This document shows positions 8,664 through 18,154 of a stretch of 64,000 bases of DNA, in pieces. The notes under the pieces were generated by a model. It was given only the letters and a program-made list of their open reading frames with translations, ran no database searches and had not been told where the DNA came from. The stretch spans positions 526,501 to 590,500 of the forward strand of contig NZ_CP050695.1 in assembly GCF_012044895.1 (NCBI RefSeq). The letters are read 5' to 3'. Source of the DNA: Aquisalimonas sp. 2447 (GTDB lineage: Bacteria; Pseudomonadota; Gammaproteobacteria; Nitrococcales; Aquisalimonadaceae). The number at the start of each line of letters is the position of its first letter. Positions within the stretch are counted from its first letter, which is position 1. The position numbers and the translations under genes are program-made.

Positions 8664-9274
8664 GGGTCGGCTCCTGCTGCCTGCTTGAACCGGTACAGTG
8701 CCACCTCGCCCAGCAGGTTGGGAAGCAGGCTTGCGGCGGTCCGGCGCCGGTGGCCGTCATCAATGAAGGTGCGCTCGATGATGTCGATGCCGGCGTTGGC
8801 GCACAGGCGCTCGAAATCCCGCACCGTGCACAGGTGGATGTTGGGGCTGTTATACCAGTCCAGCCCGGCGTCGCCGCTCACCGGCATGCGCCCGCGCAGC
8901 GCCAGTTCCATGCGGCAGCGCCAGTGACCCATGTTGGAGAAGGTCACGATGCCCTCGCGCCCCACCCGCAGGATCTCGGCCAGCAAGTGTTCCGGGTAGC
9001 GCACCGCCTGCAGGGTCTGTGTCATCACCACATAGTCGAAGGAGTCCGGATCGAAGTCCTTCAGGCCCTCGTCCAGATTGGTCTGGATAACGGGTATGCC
9101 CTTTTCCACGCAACCACGGATGTTGTCCGGGTCGATCTCCAGGCCGTAGCCGATCACGCCGCGGGTGTCGCGCAGGTAGCGCAGCAGCAGCCCCTCGCCG
9201 CAGCCCAGGTCCAGAACCCGCGTGCCGGGCCGGATCCATTCGCTGATCAGCGCCAGTTCGGAGCGTACGCTCAT
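8660..9274 (-). CDS. metW: Methionine biosynthesis protein MetW
   Basis: A 204-residue class I methyltransferase-fold protein with SAM-binding motif V-L-D-L-G-C-G-E-G at 20-28 and the MetW-typical T-Q-T-L-Q-A and F-S-N-M-G-H-W. MetW is encoded next to MetX in proteobacteria and is needed for homoserine acylation in species that have the pair. It starts at ATG 9274, overlapping the last codons of metX by 4 bases (ATGA). The operon order is metX-metW-DUF4426. Confidence 0.94.
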   Translation of the reverse strand: MSVRSELALISEWIRPGTRVLDLGCGEGLLLRYLRDTRGVIGYGLEIDPDNIRGCVEKGIPVIQTNLDEGLKDFDPDSFDYVVMTQTLQAVRYPEHLLAEILRVGREGIVTFSNMGHWRCRMELALRGRMPVSGDAGLDWYNSPNIHLCTVRDFERLCANAGIDIIERTFIDDGHRRRTAASLLPNLLGEVALYRFKQAAGADP

Positions 9275-10419
9275 GCCGACACCTCCCCTGCGACCCGGGC
9301 CATGTAGGCACGCAGCAGATCCCGGTAGATGGGGATGGGCATGAGGAAGGAGTCATGCCCCTGGGGCGCTTCGATCTCCGAATAGGTCACCCGCTTGTTG
9401 CCGTCCTGCAGGGCCCGCACGATCTCCCGCGAGCGGGTCGAGGGGAAGCGCCAGTCACTGGTGAACGACAGCACCAGGAACGACGCGGTGACGTGCTTCA
9501 GCGCCGCGGCGAGGTTGTCGTCGTGTTCCGACGCCGGATCAAAGTAGTCCAGTGCGCGGGTCATGAGCAGGTAGGTGTTGGCGTCGAAGTGGTCGACGAA
9601 GTTCTCCGCCTGGTAGCGGAGATAGCTCTCCACCTCGAACTCCACGTCGTAGTTGAAGTTGATCTTGCCTTCGCGCAGTTCCCGACCGAACTTCGCCCGC
9701 ATGGCGTCCTCGGACAGGTAGGTGATGTGGCCCAGCATGCGCGCCAGGGACAGCCCCCGGCGGGGCACCACGCCGTACTCCGCGTAGTGGCCTTCGTGGA
9801 ACTCCGGATCCTGGAGAATGGCCTGACGGGCCACCTCGTTGAAAGCGATGTTCTGCGCCGAGAGCTTGGGCGCCGCCGCGATCACCACGGCATGGCGCAC
9901 CCGTTCCGGGAAGTCGATGGCCCATTGCAGTGCCTGCATGCCACCGAGGCTGCCACCCACCACCGCCGCCCACTGGGTGATGCCCAGGCGGTCCGCCAGG
10001 CGTGCCTGGCTGCGCACCCAGTCCGGAACCGTCACCATGGGGAAATCGGCGCCGTATAGCTGGCCGGTTCCGGGGTTGGTGCTGATCGGCCCCGACGAGC
10101 CGCGGCAGCCGCCCAGGTTGTTGCTGCAGACGATGAAGAAACGATTGGTGTCCAGTGGCTTGCCGGGGCCGATGCAGGCGTCCCACCAGCCGGGCTTGCG
10201 CTCGTCCACGGAGTGGTAACCGGCCGCGTGATGGTCCCCGGACAGGGCGTGGCAGACCAGGATGGCGTTGGAGGCATCGGCGTTGAGCTCGCCGTAGGTC
10301 TCGTACACAAGGTGATAGGACGGCAGCGTGCGCCCGCAGTCCAGCTCCAGGGGCTGGTCGAACTGCATGCTCTGCGGTGTGACAAGGCCGACGCAGTCGG
10401 CGGGCAACTGTTCTGACAT
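9271..10419 (-). CDS. metX: Homoserine O-acyltransferase (acetyl or succinyl)
   Basis: A 382-residue alpha/beta-hydrolase. The nucleophile serine is in G-G-S-L-G-G-M-Q (S157), and G-H-D-S-F-L near the C terminus supplies the histidine. It catalyses the first committed step of methionine synthesis from homoserine. The acyl donor is not certain. Proteobacterial MetX proteins paired with MetW are frequently succinyltransferases (MetXS), and the G-G-C-R-G-S-S-G-P segment differs from the G-T-T-G-P form of well-known acetyltransferases. That assignment is inference. It is the first gene of the metX-metW-DUF4426 operon. Confidence 0.94.
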   Translation of the reverse strand: MSEQLPADCVGLVTPQSMQFDQPLELDCGRTLPSYHLVYETYGELNADASNAILVCHALSGDHHAAGYHSVDERKPGWWDACIGPGKPLDTNRFFIVCSNNLGGCRGSSGPISTNPGTGQLYGADFPMVTVPDWVRSQARLADRLGITQWAAVVGGSLGGMQALQWAIDFPERVRHAVVIAAAPKLSAQNIAFNEVARQAILQDPEFHEGHYAEYGVVPRRGLSLARMLGHITYLSEDAMRAKFGRELREGKINFNYDVEFEVESYLRYQAENFVDHFDANTYLLMTRALDYFDPASEHDDNLAAALKHVTASFLVLSFTSDWRFPSTRSREIVRALQDGNKRVTYSEIEAPQGHDSFLMPIPIYRDLLRAYMARVAGEVSA

Positions 10420-10541
10420 CCGGGCAGGTACGGCTTGCTACCAAAGAGCCAGTGAGTCTACTGACCGGCCCCAGGGGTGACAACCGCGCTGGCAGGCCGG
10501 CACCGGATACCGGTGGCGCCGCCGGCCTGCCAGCGTCCGTC

Positions 10542-11117
10542 TCAGAGAAACATGCGCGCCATGTCCCGGATCGGATGCACGAACAGCATCTTCGCCAGCT
10601 GAATGCCGATCAGCACCGCAATGGGCGAGAGGTCGAGCCCGCCCACGGCGGGAATGATCCGGCGCGCCGGGGCCAGCACCGGTTCCGCCAGGCTGTCGAT
10701 GAGGCCGATGGCCGGATTGTACTGGCCCGGGTTCACCCAGCTGAGGATCACCCGGATGATGATCACCACCAGGAACACGTTCAGCAGCAGATTGAGCAGC
10801 TCGGCCACCGAGCGCACGGCCAGGAAACCGGCGCTGACATTAGTGCTGCCGATCCAGTACACCACCGCCAGGGTGCAGAACTGCAGCAGCAGCATCAGCA
10901 CGATGGCCGAGGTGTCCGCGCGACCGATGGGCGGCAGCACCCGCCGCATGGGCTGCAGCGGCGGCTGCGTGATCCGGACCAGGAACTGCGAGATGGGATT
11001 GCGGTAGTCGGCGCTGACCCACTGCAGAAGGAACCGCAACATCACGGCCAGAATGTAGAGACCGGCAAGGGTATTGATCAGAAAGGCCAGCGGATCGGTC
11101 AGATACTGTCCGGACAT
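10542..11117 (-). CDS. yggT: YggT family integral membrane protein
   Basis: A 191-residue membrane protein with two YggT repeats. Each has a hydrophobic helix, then R-x-x-x-x-W-V (residues about 27-34 and 121-127), and P-x-L-x-P-x-R-x-x-x-P. Four membrane segments are visible. YggT is encoded after proC and yggS in many proteobacteria, as here. Its role is not firmly known, though links to osmotic adaptation and cell-division-associated functions have been proposed. It is 67 bases downstream of proC on the same strand. Confidence 0.92.
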   Translation of the reverse strand: MSGQYLTDPLAFLINTLAGLYILAVMLRFLLQWVSADYRNPISQFLVRITQPPLQPMRRVLPPIGRADTSAIVLMLLLQFCTLAVVYWIGSTNVSAGFLAVRSVAELLNLLLNVFLVVIIIRVILSWVNPGQYNPAIGLIDSLAEPVLAPARRIIPAVGGLDLSPIAVLIGIQLAKMLFVHPIRDMARMFL

Positions 11118-11184
11118 GCGAGACTCCCGATTGTGGGTGGTATGGCGGTGCCGTCGGTGACGACGACGAACCGTTCAGGACGCA

Positions 11185-12012
11185 TTATTGATTGCCCAAC
11201 TGGTCGCCCAGTTCGCCGGCGCGATCGGCGGCGGCATGCAGGGCGCGATCCACCAGGTCGCCCATGCCCCCGTCCTCCAGTGCCTTGATGGCCTGTTCGG
11301 TGGTCCCCCCCGGGGAGGTGACCCGCTGGCGCAGGGTGCGCGCATCGTCGTCGCTCTCCAGTGCCATTTTGGCGGCGCCCATAGCCGTCTGCAGGGTCAG
11401 CAGGCGCGCCGTCTGCCGTGGCAGACCCAGGCGCTCGCCGGCGTCCTCCATGAGTTCCATCAGCAGGAAGAAATAGGCGGGGCCGCTGCCGGAGACGGCA
11501 GTAACCGCATCCATCAGCGCCTCGTCGTCCAGCCAGCAGGTGAGCCCCACTGCCCGCATCAGCGATTCCGCCAGGCTGCGCTGGTCGGCGCTGACCTGCG
11601 GGTTGGCGTACAGCGCCGTCGCGCCGGTCTGCACCAGTGACGGCGTGTTGGGCATGGTCCGCACCACAGGTAGCCCGTCACCGAGCCAGCGTGACAGGTC
11701 CTTCTCACGGATGCCGGCGGCGATGGAGATGATGACGGCGCCGTTGTCACGGGCATGCTGGCCGATTTCGGCGGCCACGTCCCGAATCACCTGCGGTTTC
11801 ACCGCAAGCACCACAGCGTCAGCACCCTGTGCGGCGTCCAGGTTATCCGCCACGGCGGTGACGCCGAAGGCCGCGGCCAGGTCGCCGCGTTGATCCGCGT
11901 CCGGTTCTGCCACGCGGATGGCGCCGGCGTCGAAGCCATCGGCAATCAGGCCGCCGATGAGGCTGCGGGCCATGTTGCCCCCGCCGATGAACGCGATCGT
12001 CCGGTTGTTCAT
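11185..12012 (-). CDS. proC: Pyrroline-5-carboxylate reductase
   Basis: The final step of proline synthesis, NAD(P)H-dependent reduction of 1-pyrroline-5-carboxylate. The 275-residue length is normal. The Rossmann motif is I-G-G-G-N-M-A at 9-15. The ProC signature near the C-terminal third (D-A-V-T-A-V-S-G-S-G-P-A-Y and V-T-S-P-G-G-T-T) is intact. It lies in the conserved order yggS-proC-yggT, 33 bases from yggS. Proline is also a compatible solute, but nothing here shows osmotic control. Confidence 0.96.
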   Translation of the reverse strand: MNNRTIAFIGGGNMARSLIGGLIADGFDAGAIRVAEPDADQRGDLAAAFGVTAVADNLDAAQGADAVVLAVKPQVIRDVAAEIGQHARDNGAVIISIAAGIREKDLSRWLGDGLPVVRTMPNTPSLVQTGATALYANPQVSADQRSLAESLMRAVGLTCWLDDEALMDAVTAVSGSGPAYFFLLMELMEDAGERLGLPRQTARLLTLQTAMGAAKMALESDDDARTLRQRVTSPGGTTEQAIKALEDGGMGDLVDRALHAAADRAGELGDQLGNQ

Positions 12013-12045
12013 GTCTCCCCCTTTGAGCAGATCCTGTGGCTACTT

Positions 12046-12729
12046 TCAGTCGCGCGCGCCGAAAATGTCCGTGCCCACGCGCACCATGGTACTGCCCTCG
12101 GCGATGGCGGCTTCCAGATCCACCGACATGCCCATGGATAGAGTATCCAGACGCAGGCCCTCACGCACCAGTTGCTCCTGGAGCTCCCGGAGCTGGCGGA
12201 ACGGAGCGCGTTGGGCGTCGAAGTCCTCGGCCGGCGCGGGGATACACATGAGCCCCCGCAGGTGCAGATTGGGCAGATCCGCCACCGCATGCGCCAGGGT
12301 GGGCACAGCCGCGGGCTGCAGTCCGGATTTGCTGGACTCGTCGCTGACGTTGACCTGGATGCAGACATTCAGCGGCGGCAGGTTGGACGGACGCTGCTCG
12401 GAAAGCCGGCGCGCGATCTTCTCCCGCTCCACACTGTGAACCCAGTCAAAGTGTGGGGCGACGAGTTTTGTTTTATTGGACTGAAGCGGCCCGATGAAAT
12501 GCCAGCGGGCGTCGCCGGGGCCCAGCGCCTCCTGTTTGTCCCGTGCGTCCTGAACGTAGTTCTCGCCGAAGGCGGTCTGTCCGGCGGCCAGGGCTTCGCG
12601 CACCGCGGCGGCGGGCTTTGTCTTGCTCACGGCCAGGAGTTCGACGCTGCCCTCGGGGCGGCCGTACTGCTCCTCGGCGGCGCGGATGCGGGCGCGGACG
12701 CGGGCGAGGCCGTCGGCGATCTGGGTCAT
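12046..12729 (-). CDS. yggS: PLP homeostasis protein (YggS/PLPBP/ProY)
   Basis: A 227-residue fold-type III PLP-binding protein. The PLP lysine is in L-L-A-V-S-K-T-K-P (K36). H-F-I-G-P-L-Q-S-N-K and M-G-M-S-x-D-L-E-x-A-I-x-x-G-S-T-M-V-R-V-G are present. It buffers pyridoxal phosphate rather than acting as an enzyme. It heads the yggS-proC-yggT operon and diverges from pilT across 106 bases, which must carry both promoters; this back-to-back arrangement is common in gammaproteobacteria. Confidence 0.95.
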   Translation of the reverse strand: MTQIADGLARVRARIRAAEEQYGRPEGSVELLAVSKTKPAAAVREALAAGQTAFGENYVQDARDKQEALGPGDARWHFIGPLQSNKTKLVAPHFDWVHSVEREKIARRLSEQRPSNLPPLNVCIQVNVSDESSKSGLQPAAVPTLAHAVADLPNLHLRGLMCIPAPAEDFDAQRAPFRQLRELQEQLVREGLRLDTLSMGMSVDLEAAIAEGSTMVRVGTDIFGARD

Positions 12730-12835
12730 GTTGCCTGGTTCCGGTGATGACTGTACGGTTGATCAGCGGTACCGCCACAGACGGCCCGGCCGGGTGCATC
12801 GAACAACCAAGAATCACTAGCGCAGAGGATGCCCG

Positions 12836-13873
12836 ATGGATATTGCCGACCTGCTCGCCTTCGGCGTCAAGAACAACGCCTCCGACCTGCACCTGTCGGC
12901 GGGATTGCCGCCAATGATACGTGTGGACGGCGACGTGCGTCGAATCAACCTCCCGGCCATGGAACACAACGAAGTCCACGGCCTCATCTACGACATCATG
13001 AACGACAAGCAGCGCCGGGATTACGAGGAGTTCTACGAGACGGACTTCTCCTTCGAGATCCCCAATCTGGCGCGCTTCCGTGTCAACGTCTTCAACCAGA
13101 ACCGCGGCGCCGCGGCGGTGTTCCGGACCATCCCGTCCAACGTGCTCACCCTGGAGGAGCTGGACGCCCCGCAGGTCTTCCGTGAGGTCTCCGACAACCC
13201 CCGCGGCCTGGTGCTGGTCACCGGCCCCACGGGCTCGGGCAAGTCCACCACGCTGGCGGCCATGCTCAACTACAAGAACGAGAACTATCACGAGCACATC
13301 CTCACCATCGAGGACCCCATCGAGTTCGTCCACGAATCCAAGAAGTCGCTCATCAACCAGCGCGAAGTGCACCGGGATACCCACGGCTTCTCCGAGGCCC
13401 TGCGCTCCGCCCTGCGCGAGGACCCGGACGTGGTGCTGGTGGGTGAGCTGCGCGACCTGGAGACCATCCGCCTGGCGCTCACCGCCGCCGAAACCGGCCA
13501 CCTGGTTTTCGGCACACTGCACACCAGCTCCGCGGCCAAGACCATCGACCGCATCATCGACGTTTTCCCCGCCGCCGAGAAGTCCATGGTGCGCTCCATG
13601 CTCTCCGAATCCCTGCGGGCGGTGATTTCCCAGAGCCTGCTGAAGAAGGTGGGCGGCGGCCGCGTGGCGGCCCACGAGATCATGATCGGCACCGCCGCCA
13701 TTCGCAACCTCATCCGCGAGGACAAGGTGGCGCAGATGTACTCGTCCATTCAGACCGGCCAGGCCCTGGGCATGCAGACCCTGGATCAGTGCCTGCAGCA
13801 GCTTCTGCGCAAGGGCCTGATCAGCAAGCAGGACGCCCGCACCAAGGCGGTCAACAAGGATCTGTTCAACTGA
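12836..13873 (+). CDS. pilT: Type IV pilus retraction ATPase PilT
   Basis: A 345-residue secretion-type hexameric ATPase. Walker A is G-P-T-G-S-G-K-S-T at 130-138. I-E-D-P-I-E-F, the His box (T-G-H-L-V-F-G-T-L-H-T) and the PilT-specific A-I-R-N-L-I-R-E motif near the C terminus are intact. It powers pilus disassembly at the inner membrane for twitching and DNA uptake. ATG 12836 is preceded by A-G-A-G-G-A. pilU follows 40 bases downstream, and the Pil-Chp regulators are encoded at 31238-43557 in this window. Confidence 0.96.
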   Translation: MDIADLLAFGVKNNASDLHLSAGLPPMIRVDGDVRRINLPAMEHNEVHGLIYDIMNDKQRRDYEEFYETDFSFEIPNLARFRVNVFNQNRGAAAVFRTIPSNVLTLEELDAPQVFREVSDNPRGLVLVTGPTGSGKSTTLAAMLNYKNENYHEHILTIEDPIEFVHESKKSLINQREVHRDTHGFSEALRSALREDPDVVLVGELRDLETIRLALTAAETGHLVFGTLHTSSAAKTIDRIIDVFPAAEKSMVRSMLSESLRAVISQSLLKKVGGGRVAAHEIMIGTAAIRNLIREDKVAQMYSSIQTGQALGMQTLDQCLQQLLRKGLISKQDARTKAVNKDLFN

Positions 13874-13913
13874 TCACGGACGGCGTAGCCGGCGCCCGTG
13901 ATCCACGGAGGAA

Positions 13914-15044
13914 GTGATGGATTTCAACTCCCTGCTCGAATTCATGGTCAACAAGAAGGCCTCGGACCTGTTCATCACCGCCGGCATGCCGCCGTCCATG
14001 AAGGTCGCCGGCCGGGTCACGCCGGTGACCAAGGGCAAGCTGTCGCCGGATCAGGCGCGTCAGGTGGTGCTTTCCATCATGTCCGACAGACAGCGGCAGG
14101 AATTCGAGGAAAGCCGCGAGTGCAATTTCGCCATCAGTGCCTCCGGCCTGGGCCGCTTCCGTGTCAGCGCCTTCTACCAGCGTAATCACGCCGGCATGGT
14201 GTTGCGTCGTATCGAGACCACCATTCCCGAGCTGGGGGATCTGGGTCTGCCGGACGTGCTGCGCGAGCTGGCCATGACCAAGCGCGGCCTGGTGATGTTC
14301 GTCGGTGCCACCGGGACGGGTAAGTCCACGTCCCTGGCGTCCATGATCGGTCACCGCAACCAGAACAGCACCGGTCACATCATCACCATCGAGGACCCCA
14401 TCGAGTTCATCCACCAGCACCAGGGCTGCATCGTCACCCAGCGCGAGGTGGGGATCGATACCGAGTCCTTCGAGGTGGCCCTGAAGAACACCCTGCGCCA
14501 GGCGCCGGACGTGATTCTCATCGGCGAGATCCGGACCCGGGAGACCATGGACTACGCCATTGCCTTCGCCGAGACCGGCCATCTGTGCCTGGCCACCTTG
14601 CACGCCAACAATGCCAACCAGGCCATGGACCGCATCGTCAACTTCTTCCCGCCGGAGCGCCAGAATCAGCTGTTCATGGACCTGTCACTGAACCTCAAGG
14701 GTGTCGTGGCGCAGCAACTGGTGCCCACCCCCGACGGGGCCGGCCGCGTGCCGGCGGTGGAGGTGCTGCTGGGTACCCCGCTGGTGCAGGACAAGCTGCG
14801 CAACGGCGAGGTGCACGAACTCAAGGACATCATGAAACGCTCCAACGAGCACGGCATGCGCACCTTCGACCAGCACCTCTACCAGCTCTACCAGGAAGGG
14901 CGCATCACCTACGACGACGCCATCCGCTACGCCGACTCCGCCAACGAAGTGCGTCTGCAGGCCAAGCTCGGCTCCGAGAACCGCGAGCAGGAGTACAGCT
15001 CGGCGGCGGACGACATGAGCCTGGCGGACGATCCGGGGCGGTAG
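13914..15044 (+). CDS. pilU: Type IV pilus accessory retraction ATPase PilU
   Basis: A 376-residue PilT paralogue. Walker A is G-A-T-G-T-G-K-S-T at 130-138 and the His box is T-G-H-L-C-L-A-T-L-H-A. It has a longer C-terminal tail than PilT (about 30 residues, rich in Glu, Ser and Asp), as PilU proteins do. It works with PilT to raise retraction force. ATG 13914 follows GGAGGA at 13905-13910, so it is well expressed from the pilT transcript. The next gene is convergent. Confidence 0.95.
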   Translation: MMDFNSLLEFMVNKKASDLFITAGMPPSMKVAGRVTPVTKGKLSPDQARQVVLSIMSDRQRQEFEESRECNFAISASGLGRFRVSAFYQRNHAGMVLRRIETTIPELGDLGLPDVLRELAMTKRGLVMFVGATGTGKSTSLASMIGHRNQNSTGHIITIEDPIEFIHQHQGCIVTQREVGIDTESFEVALKNTLRQAPDVILIGEIRTRETMDYAIAFAETGHLCLATLHANNANQAMDRIVNFFPPERQNQLFMDLSLNLKGVVAQQLVPTPDGAGRVPAVEVLLGTPLVQDKLRNGEVHELKDIMKRSNEHGMRTFDQHLYQLYQEGRITYDDAIRYADSANEVRLQAKLGSENREQEYSSAADDMSLADDPGR

Positions 15045-15104
15045 CGCGCCACCGGCTCCCTGGGTCGCGGCTTGCGCCGCTCCTACGCTGCGCCGTGGTC
15101 CGCC

Positions 15105-16589
15105 CTACGGTTGTGACGGGCCTGGCGCGGCGACCTCCGGCACCCGGTGCCACCACGGCCGTGCCCGCTCCAGTTGCGCTGCGAGGCGCAGCAGCAGACC
15201 TTCGCCGCCCACCGGCGCCATGAACTGGCTGCCCAGCGGCAGGTTGTCATCGGTCCAGTACAGCGGTACCGACATGGCCGGGGTGCCGGTGAGGTTGGCG
15301 AGCTGCGTGAACGGCGTGCGCTCCAGCGCCTTGAAAGCCATCTTCTCCACCATGCCGCTTTTCAGCAGCAGGCGCCCCGCCCGCAGGGCGCTGAGCACCC
15401 GGAGTCCAAGCCGTTCGCCGGCCGGTGTGTCCAGTTCGCCGATGGCCGCCGGGCGGGCCGCCACCGTCGGGGTGAGATACAGGTCGAAGTCATTGAAGAA
15501 CGCCCCCAGCACGCGGCCGAAGGCGTTCCACTGCTGGTGCGCAGTGACATATTCCCCGCTGGACAGTGCGCGCCCGAGCATGGCCAGGGCGCGGGTGTCC
15601 AGCTCGAAGTCACCGTCGCGTCCGCGTGCCGTGGCGGCCGCCACTTGACCGAAATACAGCGTCATGTAGCACCGGGCCAGCGCCATGCCGTCCAACGGCG
15701 GTTCCGCCTCTTCCACATGCTGCCCGAGTTCCTCCAGCAGTCTGGCGGTGTCTTCGGCGGCTGCGCGGCAATCGGCATCCACCGGACCGCCGATGGGCGA
15801 GTGGGTGCACAGGGCAATGCGCAGGGGCGCCGGGGCCTGTTCCAGTTCCTGCATGAACGGGCGTGCCGGCGGTGCAATATGGAACGGTGCACCGGTATCC
15901 GGGCCTGCCAGAGCGTCCAGCATGGCGGCGCTGTCGCGGACGCTACGGGTGAGAACGTGGTCACTGGAGGCGCCTTCCCAGACCTCCGCCTGCGCTGGTC
16001 CCACGGGCACGCGGCCGCGGCCGGGCCGCAGCCCGAACAGCCCGCAGTAGGCAGCGGGTATGCGAATGGAACCGCCGCCGTCGTTGGCGCCGGCCATGGG
16101 CACGATGCCCGCCGCCACCGCGGCGGCGGCACCGCCACTGGAGCCGCCCGGTGTGTGGCCGGTCGCCCATGGGTTGCGGGTGGCGCCGAAGGTGGCATTC
16201 TCGGTGATGCCCTTCAACGCCAGCTCCGGGGTGTTGGTCTTGCCGAAGATGACCAGACCAGCGGCGTCGGCGCGGCGCACGTAGCTCGAGTCTTCGTCGG
16301 CCCGGTGATCCACGAATGCGCGGGAGCCCATGGTCGTGGGCTCGCCCTGGATATCCTGCACCACGTCCTTGACCAGGAAAGGAACCCCGGCGAACGCGCC
16401 GGTGAGCGGGGGCTGCAGTCGACTCCGGGCGCGGTCGGTGAGCATCCGGTTGACGGCGTTGATGGTGCTCCGCGTGGTCTCGACCCGGTGGAGGGCGCAC
16501 TCCAGCAGCTCGTCTGCCGTGGTCTCGCCGTTGCCGACAAGGGCGGCCAGGCCCAGGGCATCGTGACTGCGGTATTCGTCGAACGTCAT
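15105..16589 (-). CDS. Amidase signature family amidohydrolase
   Basis: A 494-residue amidase. The Ser-cisSer-Lys triad is visible: K74 in F-L-V-K-D-V, the cis-Ser in P-G-G-S-S-G-G (150/151) and the nucleophile S174 in D-G-G-G-S-I-R-I-P. Members hydrolyse aliphatic, aromatic or polymer amides; the substrate is not evident. It is not gatA-like by context, since there are no gatB or gatC neighbours. It stands alone, divergent from the thioesterase gene across 120 bases and convergent with pilU. Confidence 0.92.
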   Translation of the reverse strand: MTFDEYRSHDALGLAALVGNGETTADELLECALHRVETTRSTINAVNRMLTDRARSRLQPPLTGAFAGVPFLVKDVVQDIQGEPTTMGSRAFVDHRADEDSSYVRRADAAGLVIFGKTNTPELALKGITENATFGATRNPWATGHTPGGSSGGAAAAVAAGIVPMAGANDGGGSIRIPAAYCGLFGLRPGRGRVPVGPAQAEVWEGASSDHVLTRSVRDSAAMLDALAGPDTGAPFHIAPPARPFMQELEQAPAPLRIALCTHSPIGGPVDADCRAAAEDTARLLEELGQHVEEAEPPLDGMALARCYMTLYFGQVAAATARGRDGDFELDTRALAMLGRALSSGEYVTAHQQWNAFGRVLGAFFNDFDLYLTPTVAARPAAIGELDTPAGERLGLRVLSALRAGRLLLKSGMVEKMAFKALERTPFTQLANLTGTPAMSVPLYWTDDNLPLGSQFMAPVGGEGLLLRLAAQLERARPWWHRVPEVAAPGPSQP

Positions 16590-16709
16590 GGCTCAGCGTT
16601 TCCCTGTTGGGCTGTTACCCATTACGCTCTCACAAAACGTTTCAGAGGCGATACGGGTGCCGGGCGTGGGATACCGCACCCGTCCTCTGCGCCAGCAATG
16701 GAGTCCGCA

Positions 16710-17153
16710 ATGTCAGAGAGCGAAGTCCCGGGGCGGGATGACTATCGGGTGTTCTATCCCATCACCACCCGCTGGATGGACAACGACCTCTACGGTCACG
16801 TTAACAATGTGACCTACTACTCCTACTTCGATACCGCCGTGAACCAGTATCTGATCGAAGCAGGCGGGCTGGATATTCACAATGGTGCCATCGTCGGTTT
16901 CGTGGTCAGCTCCAACTGCAGCTACCGGCGGCCCATCGCCTTCCCGGAGCGCATCGAGGCGGGATTGCGTGTCGAGCGGCTTGGCAACAGCTCGGTGCAG
17001 TACGGCGTGGGCATCTTCCGGGAAGGGGAGGCAGCCATCTGCGCCCACGGCGCGTTCGTGCACGTGTTCGTGAACCGTGCCGAGAATCGGGCGGTCCCCA
17101 TCCCGGAGCCGATCCGGGTGGCACTGGAACCTCTGCGGATTGATGCCGACTAA
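16710..17153 (+). CDS. Acyl-CoA thioesterase (4HBT hot-dog fold)
   Basis: A 147-residue hot-dog thioesterase. The 4-hydroxybenzoyl-CoA-thioesterase signature R-W-M-D-N-D-L-Y-G-H-V-N-N-V is at about residues 21-34, with the catalytic Asp in D-N-D. It hydrolyses an acyl-CoA of unknown chain. ATG 16710 has GGAG at 16700-16703 with good spacing; an alternative in-frame ATG at 16698 would add four residues. The long open frame upstream to 15147 is the antisense shadow of the amidase and is not used. Confidence 0.9.
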   Translation: MSESEVPGRDDYRVFYPITTRWMDNDLYGHVNNVTYYSYFDTAVNQYLIEAGGLDIHNGAIVGFVVSSNCSYRRPIAFPERIEAGLRVERLGNSSVQYGVGIFREGEAAICAHGAFVHVFVNRAENRAVPIPEPIRVALEPLRIDAD

Positions 17154-17249
17154 ACTTGAGTGACAGGACGTCAAGGTGGAAACGCTTCTGCGTTTCCCGG
17201 GGTTGTGGTCCACCATGGGTGTGCGCCGGTGGCGCTTTCGGGAGGTGAC

Positions 17250-18101
17250 ATGCGTGTTTCGTTGAAGCTGGCCAGCGCCGTGACGCTGCTGGCCATGATG
17301 ACAGTGCTGATGGCAGGGCAGGCGCAGGCACGTGACCTGGCCGTCGATCCCGACGACCTGGTGCCGGTGGAATTGGCCACCGTGGGCGTGGATCCTGCCG
17401 GTGGTGCACCCTTGGTGCTGCTGCGCGAGCCGGACTCGGGTGATGTGGTGCCGATCCGCATCGGCGTGGCCGAAGCCCGTGCCATTCTCATGGCCCAGCA
17501 CGACGTGGACGTGCCCCGGCCCCAGACCCATGATCTGGTCGGCAACATCCTCGCCGGGCTGGACGCCACCCTGCAGCGCGTGCTGGTGGATGACCTCTCT
17601 GACGGCATCTACTACGGCATGCTGGAACTGGCTGTGGAGGGCCGCGACGAGCCGGTACTGGTGGACACCCGTCCCAGCGACGGGCTGGCGCTGGCGGTGC
17701 GCAGCGGCGCCCGTATTCTGGTGTCGCCGGAGATTCTCCAGGCAGGCGAGGATCTCGAGTACGAGGGCATGGAGGACGATCAGGTGGTCACCGCCCTGGG
17801 CATTACCGTGGTAGAGGCCACCGATGATTTGCGTTCAGCCCTGGGCCTGCCGGATCGCGACGGCGTGATCGTCAGCGGCGTGCGCGGGCGCGCCGGCCAT
17901 CTCGGTCTTGAGGAAGGCGCGCTGATCCTGTCGGTCAACGACGAAACCCCGGAGATGCCCATGGACTTCCTCGATCTGGTGCGTGCGACGCCGGACGGTC
18001 AACGGGCCCGGGTGCGTTTCCTGCAGGATGGCGAGGAAGAGGAAATCGAACTCTCCACGGAAATCCCCCGCGAGCGTCGCGAGGAGGGCATCACCCTCTG
18101 A
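17250..18101 (+). CDS. Exported bifunctional-nuclease (BFN/DUF151) domain protein with C-terminal PDZ domain
   Basis: A 283-residue protein with ATG 17250 behind GGAGGT. Residues 1-27 form a signal peptide ending A-Q-A, so the protein should be periplasmic. Residues about 35-160 match the BFN domain (V-P-I-R-I-G-V-A-E-A, T-H-D-L-V-G-N-I-L, T-R-P-S-D-G-L-A-L-A). Residues about 175-265 form a PDZ domain (D-G-V-I-V-S-G-V-R-G-R-A-G-H-L-G-L, then V-R-F-L). BFN proteins from Thermotoga and plants have been reported to cut DNA and RNA. An exported form tied to PDZ suggests peptide binding in the periplasm; the real activity is unknown. Confidence 0.82.
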   Translation: MRVSLKLASAVTLLAMMTVLMAGQAQARDLAVDPDDLVPVELATVGVDPAGGAPLVLLREPDSGDVVPIRIGVAEARAILMAQHDVDVPRPQTHDLVGNILAGLDATLQRVLVDDLSDGIYYGMLELAVEGRDEPVLVDTRPSDGLALAVRSGARILVSPEILQAGEDLEYEGMEDDQVVTALGITVVEATDDLRSALGLPDRDGVIVSGVRGRAGHLGLEEGALILSVNDETPEMPMDFLDLVRATPDGQRARVRFLQDGEEEEIELSTEIPRERREEGITL

Positions 18102-18154
18102 CGCAGGAGCACACATGGCCGCCAGGGATCCGGCAGCCATGCGCCAGCGATTGC

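Noticed and set aside
15147-16709. A 521-codon N-terminal extension of the thioesterase
   Set aside because: It runs opposite the amidase gene and is its antisense shadow; hot-dog homology begins only near 16710.
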